Origin: Hoeflea_A sp965204935 | GTDB lineage: Bacteria; Pseudomonadota; Alphaproteobacteria; Rhizobiales; Rhizobiaceae | Assembly (NCBI RefSeq): GCF_965204935.1 | Contig: NZ_CBDBFO010000002.1 | DNA: 64,000 nucleotides | Strand: one strand, 5' to 3' | In this document: positions 44,863-51,880 of the stretch, one piece after another | Position numbering within the stretch: position 1 is the stretch's first letter | Layout of the letters: every line of letters begins with the position of its first letter | The notes under the pieces: model-generated | The model's input: only the letters and a program-made list of their open reading frames with translations | Told to the model about the DNA's origin: nothing | Database searches by the model: none | Position numbers and translations under genes: made by a program

Positions 44863-45794
44863 GAGCCGGATTCAAAAGTTATTCAAACGTAACAATACCT
44901 TGCGAGACGCCGCGTCATGAACCGGATGCTTGCTATGAACGCCCACGCGGTTGAGTTCTGGATGGTCCTCTCCCAGTCCCGGGCCAGTCTGCGGCAGCGC
45001 CCGAGCCAGGCGAAAGTTCGTTCCACCACCCATCGACGCGGCAGAACCTTGAAACCGACTGCGCTGTCGCAGCGCTTGACGGTCTCGACCGTCCAGTCGC
45101 CATGCCCCGCGAGCGCTGCTCGCAACTTCGGTCCCGCATAGGCGCCATCGGCGAAGATGTGGCGCAGCCAGGGGAAGCGGTCGCCGACAGCCCTGATCAG
45201 GTCGCAGGCCCCGTCCCTGTCCTGAATGTTGGCGGCGTGAACGATGATGAACAGCATCAGGCCGATCGTATCGGTGACGATGTGTCGCTTGCGGCCCTTG
45301 ACCTTCTTGCCGGCGTCATAGCCGCGAACGCCCCCGCTTTCGGTGGTTTTCACGCTCTGGCTGTCGATCACGCCGGCCGTCGGTGAAGCCGCGCGGCCTT
45401 CCAGTTCGCGGGTATTGAGGACCAGGAGGTGATTGATGGCTGCAAAAAGACCCATGCGGCTCCAGGTGTAGAAATAGCCACGTACCGTCGATACCGGTGG
45501 GAACTGCTTCGGCAGCATGCGCCACTGGCAGCCGCTGGTTGCGATATAAAGGATCGCGTTCATCACCTCGCGCATATCGGTCGTACGCGGTCGTCCACCC
45601 CGTTTTGCCGGCGGAATGAACGGGGCAAGTATCGTCCATTCCTCATCGGTCAAATCGCTTGGAAATCTCAAATGGTCTCTGTTATGTTCGGCGCGGGCGA
45701 TATCATTCCATGGCATCGTGATTCTCCATCTTCTTTGAAAAGACTGTTGAATCACAAACCATTGATATCGCTCAACTACTTTTAAATCCGGCTC
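44863..45794 (-). mobile_element. IS5-family insertion sequence, copy 2, nested in IS66
   Basis: Same 932-bp element as at 19225-20156, in the same orientation. Terminal repeats are identical, and the 3-bp duplication here is TCA (44860-44862 and 45795-45797), again TNA. The transposase and internal sequence read identically to copy 1 wherever I compared them, which points to very recent movement. The insertion splits an IS66 transposase. Confidence 0.95.
44883..45716 (-). CDS. IS5-family transposase, copy 2
   Basis: Protein of 277 residues with the same sequence as the copy at 19245-20078, with catalytic blocks DSQSVKTTE, IFADGAYAG and VVERTFAWL. The ribosome site and the ATG context (MPWND) are also the same. 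The frame is unbroken, so at least one, and probably both, copies can supply active transposase. Confidence 0.95.
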   Translation of the reverse strand: MPWNDIARAEHNRDHLRFPSDLTDEEWTILAPFIPPAKRGGRPRTTDMREVMNAILYIATSGCQWRMLPKQFPPVSTVRGYFYTWSRMGLFAAINHLLVLNTRELEGRAASPTAGVIDSQSVKTTESGGVRGYDAGKKVKGRKRHIVTDTIGLMLFIIVHAANIQDRDGACDLIRAVGDRFPWLRHIFADGAYAGPKLRAALAGHGDWTVETVKRCDSAVGFKVLPRRWVVERTFAWLGRCRRLARDWERTIQNSTAWAFIASIRFMTRRLARYCYV

Positions 45795-46630
45795 TCAGTC
45801 ATCTTCGGCTCGGGACCGGGCGAGGTGATATCCCATCGGGACTGGCAGGAACGATCGTTCACGATTGCTGGCCACCCTATTTGGCGCTGGAGGCCGTGGA
45901 GCATGGTCTTTGCAATGCGCATCTGCTCCGGGAGTTGCAGGCCGTCATCGATCACGACAGGGAACCCTGGGCGACGGATATGAAAGCCCTTTTGTCCGAC
46001 GCACGGACGCTGGCACAGATGGCGCGCGATCAGGGTCGACCGGCGGTCAGTCTCAGGCATGTTCGTCAAATCAGGCAGAGGTTTGATGCCTGTTGCGACC
46101 GGGCGATCAAATTCCATGAAGGCCTGCCACCGCTTGCACGTCCAACGACCGGCAAACGCGGTCGCCCGAAGCGACGGGCTGGACATAATCTGGCGAGACG
46201 GATGCGAACACATAAGGCCGCGGTCCTGCTCTTTTTCAATGATCTGAATGTCCCCTTCACGAACAACGAAGCCGAACGTGACCTGCGCATGACAAAGGTT
46301 CGGCAGAAGGTCTCCGGAAGCTTCAGGACTGAGACAGGCGCTGAAAACTACTGCATTCTACGCACCGTTGTCGAAACAGCGCGAAAGCAAAGCTGGGATG
46401 TTCTGAGAGCCTTGAGCACAAGCCCCGTTCAGCTTATCCGTGACCTCAATACATTCCATCAAATCCAGCTTGATAGGGTAGCTGGGTAGTTACCAGCTTT
46501 GACGAATTCGACATCGCCTTCGACGTCAATAATACCTTGCGTCAGATTGATATGCAGTTTGGTTTGCACGGTTATGCATCCAGGTAGTGATTCGGAATCG
46601 GTTTAACGCAACATATGGTAGCGCTTGCTT

Positions 46631-46640
46631 GCTTGCAAGC
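46631..46640. promoter_or_regulatory. GCTTGCAAGC palindrome, copy 1
   Basis: Perfect 10-bp palindrome gcttgcaagc, 62 bp upstream of the GTG start of the split HEPN-module gene (minus strand), and preceded by further CTTGC words (cgcttgcttgcttgcaagcg). The same palindrome occurs at 48108-48117, beyond the IS4-like element. With that element removed the two centres would be 30 bp apart, about three helical turns. A paired operator for the module is inferred. Confidence 0.45.
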
Positions 46641-46655
46641 GACGCACATGAAAAT

Positions 46656-48093
46656 CAGCAATTCTAATTTTGGGATTTTTGGGATTCTCAAATCGCTCGA
46701 TCTATGATTCGTTTGTTGCGTGTTACACTTGGATTCCCTCATTGGCTCGCTCAGATCGTGCTGCGCGAACTTGCCTGACCGACGGGTTGGCCCAAACACG
46801 AGTTACACGATGGCAGATATCGGCCTGTCGGCGTTTTCGATATTTTTCATGCAGTCTCCGTCGTTCCTGTCGCATCAGCGCGAGATGCAAGCGGGTAACG
46901 GTTGCTCGAACTGTCAGACGTTGTTCGGAATCAAGAAGCTTCCGAGCGATAATCATATCCGCTCGATGCTTGATGAGGCTGAACCGCAGCATCTCTTTGG
47001 GCAGTTTGATAACCTTGTTGACCATCTGAAAAGCCATAACGGTTTGGAGCCTTTCCGATGTCTGGATGGTCGCGTGCTGATTGCACTTGATGGCACAGAA
47101 TATTTCTGTAGCCGCAAGTTGCATTGCCGGAATTGTTCTCATCGCAAGCGCAATGATGGCGGCACCGAGTATTTTCACACCATGGTTTCCGCCGCGGTCG
47201 TCGTCCCGGGTGACAGCCGAGCGATACCGCTGCAGCCGGAATTTATTAGCCCGCAGGACGGTCATGCGAAACAGGATTGTGAAAGGAATGCCGTCAAACG
47301 CTGGCTTGCCGCCAATGGGAAACGTTACGCTTCGCTAAAGCCAGTTTATCTTGGCGATGACCTGTATGCTAATCAGCCGATTGTTGATACGATTCAGTCG
47401 GTTGGCGGCGACTTCATTCTGACTGCCAAGTCCTTGTCCCATAAGACGTTGTACGAGTGGCTGGACGGTGCCGAGATCAACTCGACAAAGCGCCGTCGTA
47501 TCAAAAAGGGTCGCAAGGCTGCCACTCACATCTATCGCTGGCTGAATGATGTACCCCTGCGCGATGGCAAGGACGCGACCCACGTCAACTGGTTCGAAAT
47601 CGAGATTATCAACACCAAAGGGAAGACCACATATCGCAACAGCTTTGTGACCAACATCGCTGTCGATGAGACCAATGTCGGGGACCTTGCCGCTTGCGGA
47701 CGCGCACGGTGGAAGATTGAAAATGAGACCTTCAATGTTCTGAAAACCCGGGGATACAATCTGGAGCACAACTTTGGGCATGGCGACAATTATCTGGCAT
47801 CTGTGCTGGCGACGCTCAATCTGCTCGCCTTCGCCATGCATACAGTTTGTGATGTACTCGAAGCGCTCTGGAAGAAAGCCCGCAGTGTTTTAGCGGCGCG
47901 GTATCGGTTCTTCGATCACATCCGCACGATTGTTTGCTACTTGATCTTCCCGGATTGGGGTGCACTCATACGAACACTTGTCGATGGTGAGCCACCACCG
48001 ACCGTCAAGTCAGCCCGGAAGCAACCTAAACCCTCCTGAAAATCAGCTCAAATTCATCTGAGACCCAAAAATGAGCCAAAATTAGAATTGCTG
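46656..48093 (+). mobile_element. IS4-like insertion sequence with 9-bp target duplication
   Basis: Element of 1,438 bp. Its ends are inverted repeats of 18 bp (cagcaattctaattttgg and its complement), flanked by a perfect 9-bp duplication catgaaaat at 46647-46655 and 48094-48102. A 9-bp duplication and the DDE protein fit an IS4-like group, though the ISNCY assignment cannot be excluded without a database search. It lies between two GCTTGCAAGC palindromes upstream of the HEPN module. Confidence 0.9.
46720..48039 (+). CDS. IS4-like DDE transposase
   Basis: Transposase of 439 residues from GTG 46720. The N-terminus (LDSLIGSLRSCCANLPDRR) and the block FFMQSPSFLSHQREMQ are recognisable from this group. 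The catalytic domain has D124 (LIALDGTEYF), a cysteine/histidine cluster HCRNCSHRKR, D213 (LGDDLYA) and a glutamate near 332 (RARWKIENETFNVLK). The order and spacing fit a DDE transposase with the beta-sheet insertion typical of IS4. ATG 46810 (MADIGLSAFS) is an in-frame alternative, but the conserved N-terminus argues for the GTG. The frame is intact. Confidence 0.88.
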   Translation: MLHLDSLIGSLRSCCANLPDRRVGPNTSYTMADIGLSAFSIFFMQSPSFLSHQREMQAGNGCSNCQTLFGIKKLPSDNHIRSMLDEAEPQHLFGQFDNLVDHLKSHNGLEPFRCLDGRVLIALDGTEYFCSRKLHCRNCSHRKRNDGGTEYFHTMVSAAVVVPGDSRAIPLQPEFISPQDGHAKQDCERNAVKRWLAANGKRYASLKPVYLGDDLYANQPIVDTIQSVGGDFILTAKSLSHKTLYEWLDGAEINSTKRRRIKKGRKAATHIYRWLNDVPLRDGKDATHVNWFEIEIINTKGKTTYRNSFVTNIAVDETNVGDLAACGRARWKIENETFNVLKTRGYNLEHNFGHGDNYLASVLATLNLLAFAMHTVCDVLEALWKKARSVLAARYRFFDHIRTIVCYLIFPDWGALIRTLVDGEPPPTVKSARKQPKPS

Positions 48094-48107
48094 CATGAAA
48101 ATAGCAA

Positions 48108-48117
48108 GCTTGCAAGC
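48108..48117. promoter_or_regulatory. GCTTGCAAGC palindrome, copy 2
   Basis: Second copy of the 10-bp palindrome, six bases beyond the 9-bp duplication of the IS4-like element. It is now about 1.5 kb from the first copy and from the HEPN module start. It may also act on the convergent-side neighbour at 48213, but that gene ends here rather than starts. Confidence 0.4.
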
Positions 48118-48212
48118 AGGCATATAGCAAAGGGCGAAACACATTAGTGGCTCATGTAGGACGTACTGAATGGCAGCCATGGGCCGGATCAACGCATACT
48201 TACAAGTAATAC

Positions 48213-49112
48213 TTAGAGGCCTCTTTGAGCAATCTCTTCGTGGGCAAGCGCAAGTTGCTCAAGATTTTCAGCAACGTATTTATCATCACAAAGCTTCAAT
48301 AGCTCTCTCCGGTTAAATTCAATTTGTTCAAATCCAATCTGTGAACCGTGCTTATTTACAAACGAAGCGCAAAGGCTCCCAACACACACCAAACGAACCC
48401 AATAAAGTGGCATTTTTGATATTGTGAATTGAGATAGCTGGCTCGGTAAAGGATGTAGTGTTTTCAAGTTTTCCTTACTTGATATGAACTGGGAAAACTC
48501 GTGGAACCGCATCACTCGGTCTTCGGTCTTATTCTCGCCAACAATCGCGACGTTGGATATTATGCCAAGTGATTGAGAGAATATGTGTTCAATCTGTTCG
48601 TCCCAAGAGGCCTCTGGGTGGGAATATATGGCGCTATTGTCAGTAAATGCCTCATAAATAGAACTCTTGAAGCGCAGAAGGTCCACGGCTTCGGGATCAA
48701 TCGAAAAATCGGCATAAGTCGTTTGGCGTTCAATGAGCTCTGAAAGTGCTAGAGGCCGCACTAATCTGAAAAGCGTACTTGCACCATAATAATTCGAAGG
48801 AGTTAGATCATATTCGTACCGCTTCAAACCATGGGTCTGAATATGACGAGCAAGATCGCGCGCAGCTAACAAAAGCTGAAATCTCAATGGACCAATTGTG
48901 TGATATAGCCGCTTTCGGCCCTCAAACTCATAAGACCTTTGTGCTGATTTAGCATCCAACCGATCTTCAACATCGAGTTTTACTTTGCCCTTATGTCCTT
49001 CCAAGTTTTTCTTAAATTGGTTAGATGCCCATTTGTCTCCTAGTGCCCAAATTCCGGCAATAGAAACTCCTAAAGCTGATAATATTGTTCCGATGAATTC
49101 AATAAAGGTCAT
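48213..49112 (-). CDS. Membrane-anchored protein of unknown function
   Basis: Protein of 299 residues that I do not recognise. An N-terminal membrane helix (IEFIGTILSALGVSIAGIWALG) is followed by a charged segment (FKKNLEGHKGKVKLDVEDRL) that may form a coiled coil. The remaining 220 residues are mostly helical and probably cytoplasmic (RLYHTIGPLRFQLLLAARDL, LFRLVRPLALSELIERQT). The gene is much more A/T-rich than the core genes of the window, consistent with acquisition by transfer. It stands alone between an IS4-like element and the ArsR/AHSA1 pair. Small one-TM proteins of this sort occur in defence islands, but no motif here proves such a role. Confidence 0.6.
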   Translation of the reverse strand: MTFIEFIGTILSALGVSIAGIWALGDKWASNQFKKNLEGHKGKVKLDVEDRLDAKSAQRSYEFEGRKRLYHTIGPLRFQLLLAARDLARHIQTHGLKRYEYDLTPSNYYGASTLFRLVRPLALSELIERQTTYADFSIDPEAVDLLRFKSSIYEAFTDNSAIYSHPEASWDEQIEHIFSQSLGIISNVAIVGENKTEDRVMRFHEFSQFISSKENLKTLHPLPSQLSQFTISKMPLYWVRLVCVGSLCASFVNKHGSQIGFEQIEFNRRELLKLCDDKYVAENLEQLALAHEEIAQRGL

Positions 49113-49385
49113 TATTCAAACCCTTGTTTTTATTCGACAGAGACAAGGGTAATGAAACCATAGTTCGATCAAACAAAATACCGCATCTGACAATTTTGAC
49201 GACTGCTTTGGGGAAATCTTCACCAATGGCATCCAAGCACTCAATGTCCGGTAAGGGCCGCGAATGCCGATTGCGGCGGGGGTTCGTTGTCCGGGGTTCA
49301 ACCGCTTCGAGCCCTGGGCGGACCTGAAACGGCGCTGTTGTGGACCGTTCCGGGCATTTTGCCGATGGCGGGCCGATGCAATGGA

Positions 49386-49733
49386 TCAGGTCTCCAGATG
49401 CCTGGCGAGACGATCGATTGTATGGTCCCATTGCGAGGATGCGCGTGCAAGGTAGTCTCTTGCCCGGCTCAACGCCCCGGCTTCAAGCTGATATCTTGTT
49501 TCGCGTCCAACGCGACGGCGGCGAACAAGCCTGGCTTTTTCGAGAACACGCAAATGCCGGCTCACGCCTTGACGGGTAAGTGAAAGGCCTTCGGTAAGAT
49601 TTGAAATAGAGCGGTCGGACCCGTCTTGGAGCTTGGAGACGATCACGAGGCGCGTGTCGTCACCAAGGGCGGCAAAGATAGCCGCCATGTCTGAAGACGG
49701 TTCCTGATCCTTATGCTGATAAATATCGGGCAA
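49386..49733 (-). CDS. ArsR-family transcriptional regulator
   Basis: Winged-helix regulator of 115 residues. The helix-turn-helix reads ISNLTEGLSLTRQGVSRHLRVLE, with AIFAALGDDTRLVIVSKLQDG ahead of it. The metal-binding CxC of classical ArsR is absent, so it belongs to the non-metal group usually paired with AHSA1 proteins. Its start overlaps the AHSA1 gene by 23 bp, so the two are one minus-strand operon with the AHSA1 gene first. It probably represses that operon through the palindrome at 50203-50238. Confidence 0.88.
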   Translation of the reverse strand: MPDIYQHKDQEPSSDMAAIFAALGDDTRLVIVSKLQDGSDRSISNLTEGLSLTRQGVSRHLRVLEKARLVRRRRVGRETRYQLEAGALSRARDYLARASSQWDHTIDRLARHLET

Positions 49734-50166
49734 TGTGATCCGCCTGAATATCCCAGCCCTCCTGGTTGCCTCGCATCACCTCGATCCTGCGGGCATGGGG
49801 CAGCGCAGAGAACCCCGATTCAGTGATCGTCAGGCGCGTTCCGTTCGGGATTTCTTCCAACCGAAACTCGACCAGCAGGGCCGGCTGATCGTCATTTTGC
49901 TTCGATCCGTCATCGGAGTCGTACCAGCGAAAGGTGAACAGCCGCTCCGGCTCCATCCGTTCGATATAAACGACCCAAGGGGCGCCTTCGTAACCCGGAT
50001 AAGTCATTTTGCCCGTTGATTTCCTGCCAACCTGAAACGCCTGATCGAGATCGACGCGAAACCAATGCCCGAACTCCTTGTAATCTGTAACGGCTTTCCA
50101 AACCCGAGCGAGCGGCGCCCGCAGCTCAACGACTTTCACAATCTTGTCGTTGTCTGAATGAGCCAT
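49711..50166 (-). CDS. AHSA1/SRPBCC-domain protein
   Basis: Protein of 151 residues with the START-like hydrophobic-ligand fold. The N-terminus VVELRAPLARVWKAVTDYKEFGHWF and the C-terminal GWDIQADHIARYL are characteristic of Activator-of-Hsp90-ATPase-homology-1-like proteins. In bacteria these commonly pair with an ArsR regulator; the ligand is unknown. It is the first gene of the two-gene operon, starting 36 bp downstream of a perfect palindrome. GGAG in the expected place (rc of ctcct, about 50174) supports the start. Confidence 0.86.
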   Translation of the reverse strand: MAHSDNDKIVKVVELRAPLARVWKAVTDYKEFGHWFRVDLDQAFQVGRKSTGKMTYPGYEGAPWVVYIERMEPERLFTFRWYDSDDGSKQNDDQPALLVEFRLEEIPNGTRLTITESGFSALPHARRIEVMRGNQEGWDIQADHIARYLSA

Positions 50167-50202
50167 CGTGCAACTCCTTTGTTGCCCTTCATAAGCTCAA
50201 GC

Positions 50203-50238
50203 CCCGCAATACGCAACAATATTGTTGCGTATTGCGGG
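50203..50238. promoter_or_regulatory. 36-bp perfect palindrome, candidate ArsR operator
   Basis: The 18-base half site cccgcaatacgcaacaat is followed at once by its exact reverse complement, with no spacer. It lies 36 bp upstream of the AHSA1 start codon. The inner part (acgcaacaat/attgttgcgt) resembles long ArsR-type dyads. No T-tract follows on either strand, so it is less likely to be a terminator. Confidence 0.6.
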
Positions 50239-50387
50239 TGGCTTTGGGGAATGGCCGTTTTAGGCAAACATCAGCAATATGCCATAATTTGAGATTGTCT
50301 GATTTGTCGGACCTCAGTGCAGCATTGAACTGATGGCCCCAACGGCAACTCATGGCCGTGAACGATCCGGATTTCGCTGCGCGTTTA

Positions 50388-51320
50388 CTAACTACCAGTC
50401 CCTTCCGTCTCCGCCACCTGTCTGCGCAGCATGTCGGCAAACTGCGCGCATGCGGGGCTGAGCCTGGTGTTCGCCCGGGTGCACAGGCCGACTGAACCAA
50501 GGGTCGATTCCGTGTCGATCGGAAGCGTGACATATTCGCCGCTTTCGATCTGCGCGAGAACGACACCGCGGGAGATAATCCAGATTGCCTGGTGCTGGCT
50601 GACAAAGGTGCGGCCGAAGGAATCTGAAACGGTTTCAATCACCTGCAGGGGTTCGGTAATGCCTTGCTCGATAAACAGACGGTCCACGAAAGGCCGGATG
50701 ATCGACTGCATGGTGGGGATCAGGACCGGGAAGTTGTTGAGTGCCTCGACAGCGAACTGCTTTCTTGCGGCCAGCGGATGGCTGGCATGAACCGCAAAGA
50801 TCACCTTGTCGCGAAACAGTGGTTCGAAAATCAGGCCCTGCATGACATCTGGTGCAGGCAGCCTGCCCATGACGAGATCGAGCTCGCCGTTGCGAAGCTG
50901 ATCGAGCAGCGCGCGGTTCTCGCCGGTGATGATCTTCAGCCGGTTGCGCATGCCGGATTTCAGATATTTGGCGACCGCCTGGGGCACGATTGTCGTGGAA
51001 ACCGTCGGCAAGGCGCCGAGCCTTATCTTTGGTCCATCCGAGATATCGAGCTCAGCGAGCGCGTTGATGCCGTTGCGCGCGGCAGCCAGCGAACTGCCCG
51101 CATGGCGCAGAAACACCTCGCCGTGCTGGGAAATCCGGATGCCGCGCCCTTCGCGTTCGACAAGCGGTTTGCCGCAGATATCCTCAAGCTCGCGGATGGT
51201 CCGGGTGACCGCCGGCTGGGTGAGGTGCAGGTTTTCCGCAGCGCGGCTGACGCTCTTCTGACGGGCCACCTCGACAAAGGTCTCCAGATGCCGCAATTTT
51301 ATCCTGCGCAGTGAATTCAT
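50388..51320 (-). CDS. pcaQ: LysR-family regulator of the pca genes
   Basis: Regulator of 310 residues. The helix-turn-helix is RHLETFVEVARQKSVSRAAENLHLTQPAVTRTIRELE, and the effector domain follows from residue 95 (IRLGALPTVSTTIVPQAVAKYL). The DLVMGRLPAPDVMQGLIFEPLF segment matches PcaQ, which activates protocatechuate genes in response to beta-carboxymuconate intermediates. It is divergent from pcaC, the typical rhizobial arrangement. I looked for the published PcaQ box in the 140-bp gap and did not find a clear match. Confidence 0.9.
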   Translation of the reverse strand: MNSLRRIKLRHLETFVEVARQKSVSRAAENLHLTQPAVTRTIRELEDICGKPLVEREGRGIRISQHGEVFLRHAGSSLAAARNGINALAELDISDGPKIRLGALPTVSTTIVPQAVAKYLKSGMRNRLKIITGENRALLDQLRNGELDLVMGRLPAPDVMQGLIFEPLFRDKVIFAVHASHPLAARKQFAVEALNNFPVLIPTMQSIIRPFVDRLFIEQGITEPLQVIETVSDSFGRTFVSQHQAIWIISRGVVLAQIESGEYVTLPIDTESTLGSVGLCTRANTRLSPACAQFADMLRRQVAETEGTGS

Positions 51321-51460
51321 AACCGTTTCGCTATTTAAATTGCCTCAGTAATCATTATTCATCCCTATTGAAATATGTAAACATGCGCTTGGGAGGAAAT
51401 GCGGAGCGTTTTTTGAGCGCATCCGGCCGCTCCCGGAGTTGTTTTGTGACGGAGCAGTCC

Positions 51461-51880
51461 ATGTCAGAATCCGATCAAAAGTCCGAAAGACATGCGCAGG
51501 GGATGCAGACCCGCCGCAACGTGCTCGGCGATGCCTATGTCAATGGCGCCGAGGCTCGGAAAACATCTTTCGACGGCCCGTTTCAGGAGCTGATCGTCGA
51601 GGCGGCATGGGGGCACGTGTGGTCGCGGCCACAATGGACCCCGCGCATGCGATCGATTGTGACCATTGCGCTGCTGGCAGCGCTTGGTCATGACGAAGAG
51701 GTTGCGATGCATGTGAGGGCGACCGCCAATACCGGAGCGACGCAGGAGGATATAGGCGAAGCGCTGCTGCATGTGGCGATCTATGCCGGTGTTCCGGCGG
51801 CCAACCACGCGATCAAGATCGTCAAACAGACCTACAAGGAAATGGAAGCTGAAGCGGGCAAGGAGGCCGGCGATGCGTAA
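51461..51880 (+). CDS. pcaC: 4-carboxymuconolactone decarboxylase
   Basis: AhpD-like fold enzyme of 139 residues that decarboxylates 4-carboxymuconolactone to beta-ketoadipate enol-lactone. Conserved blocks are RRNVLGDAYVNGAEA, EAAWGHVWSRP and ALLAALGHDEEVAMHVRATANTG, with the catalytic EEVAMH. ATG 51461 has GGAG seven bases upstream. An in-frame extension to 51368 has no family similarity and is excluded. The stop overlaps pcaH by 8 bp. Confidence 0.94.
   Translation: MSESDQKSERHAQGMQTRRNVLGDAYVNGAEARKTSFDGPFQELIVEAAWGHVWSRPQWTPRMRSIVTIALLAALGHDEEVAMHVRATANTGATQEDIGEALLHVAIYAGVPAANHAIKIVKQTYKEMEAEAGKEAGDA

Larger units (their letters stand above)
44007..46489 (+). pseudogene. tnpC: IS66-family transposase, interrupted by IS5
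   Basis: The two parts are 44007-44862 and 45798-46489. Joined without the IS5 element they form one frame of 515 residues (HMLCSTSL-SHLRLGTGRGD). The N-terminal half has the leucine-zipper region (LQARVDELDKQNRQLREQN), the zinc-binding CTRCSATL and the first catalytic aspartate in KHLDETGLRIAGKTRWLH. The C-terminal half has IVHDCWPPYLALEAVEHGLC, the block CNAHLLRELQA and the glutamate in PFTNNEAERDLRM. The protein was intact before the IS5 insertion and is now inactive, so the IS66 element cannot move by itself. Confidence 0.92.
43906..46493 (+). mobile_element. IS66-family element carrying a nested IS5 copy
   Basis: Composite of 2,588 bp. Its outer ends are inverted repeats of at least 17 bp (gtaactacccagctacc and ggtagctgggtagttac). 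The 8-bp target duplication cagctttg is at 43898-43905 and 46494-46501, again as expected for IS66. Without the nested IS5 copy and its 3-bp duplication, the element would be about 1,653 bp with a single transposase gene. Its ends differ from those of the element at 238-2865, so the two are different IS66 species. It interrupts the first gene of the HEPN module. Confidence 0.93.
43401..46569 (-). pseudogene. First gene of the HEPN module, split by a nested IS66/IS5 insertion
   Basis: The gene is in two parts: the N-terminal 46494-46569 and the C-terminal 43401-43897 (plus the 8-bp duplicate). Removing the element and one target copy restores one frame (TKLHINLTQGIIDVEGDVEFVKA-VYEDFKDHIAAQGPV) of 190 residues from GTG 46569. 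The first 30 residues form a conserved-looking beta/helix motif. A basic linker (PPKRKRRANSRS) follows, then a domain (FYDQYAPGSAPEKILIFLKF) that resembles the N-terminal domain of the downstream HEPN protein. The present 43401-44015 frame reads into IS66 sequence at its N-terminus, so that apparent start is an artefact. No known function. Confidence 0.8.

Noticed and set aside
49113..49385. Possible small gene between the membrane protein and ArsR
   Set aside because: Frames on both strands are short and show no family pattern or ribosome site.
50203..50238. Palindrome as a transcription terminator
   Set aside because: There is no T-tract on either side and no gene ends close enough on the plus strand.
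51368..51460. N-terminal extension of pcaC
   Set aside because: In frame but without similarity to the family; the ATG at 51461 has the ribosome site.
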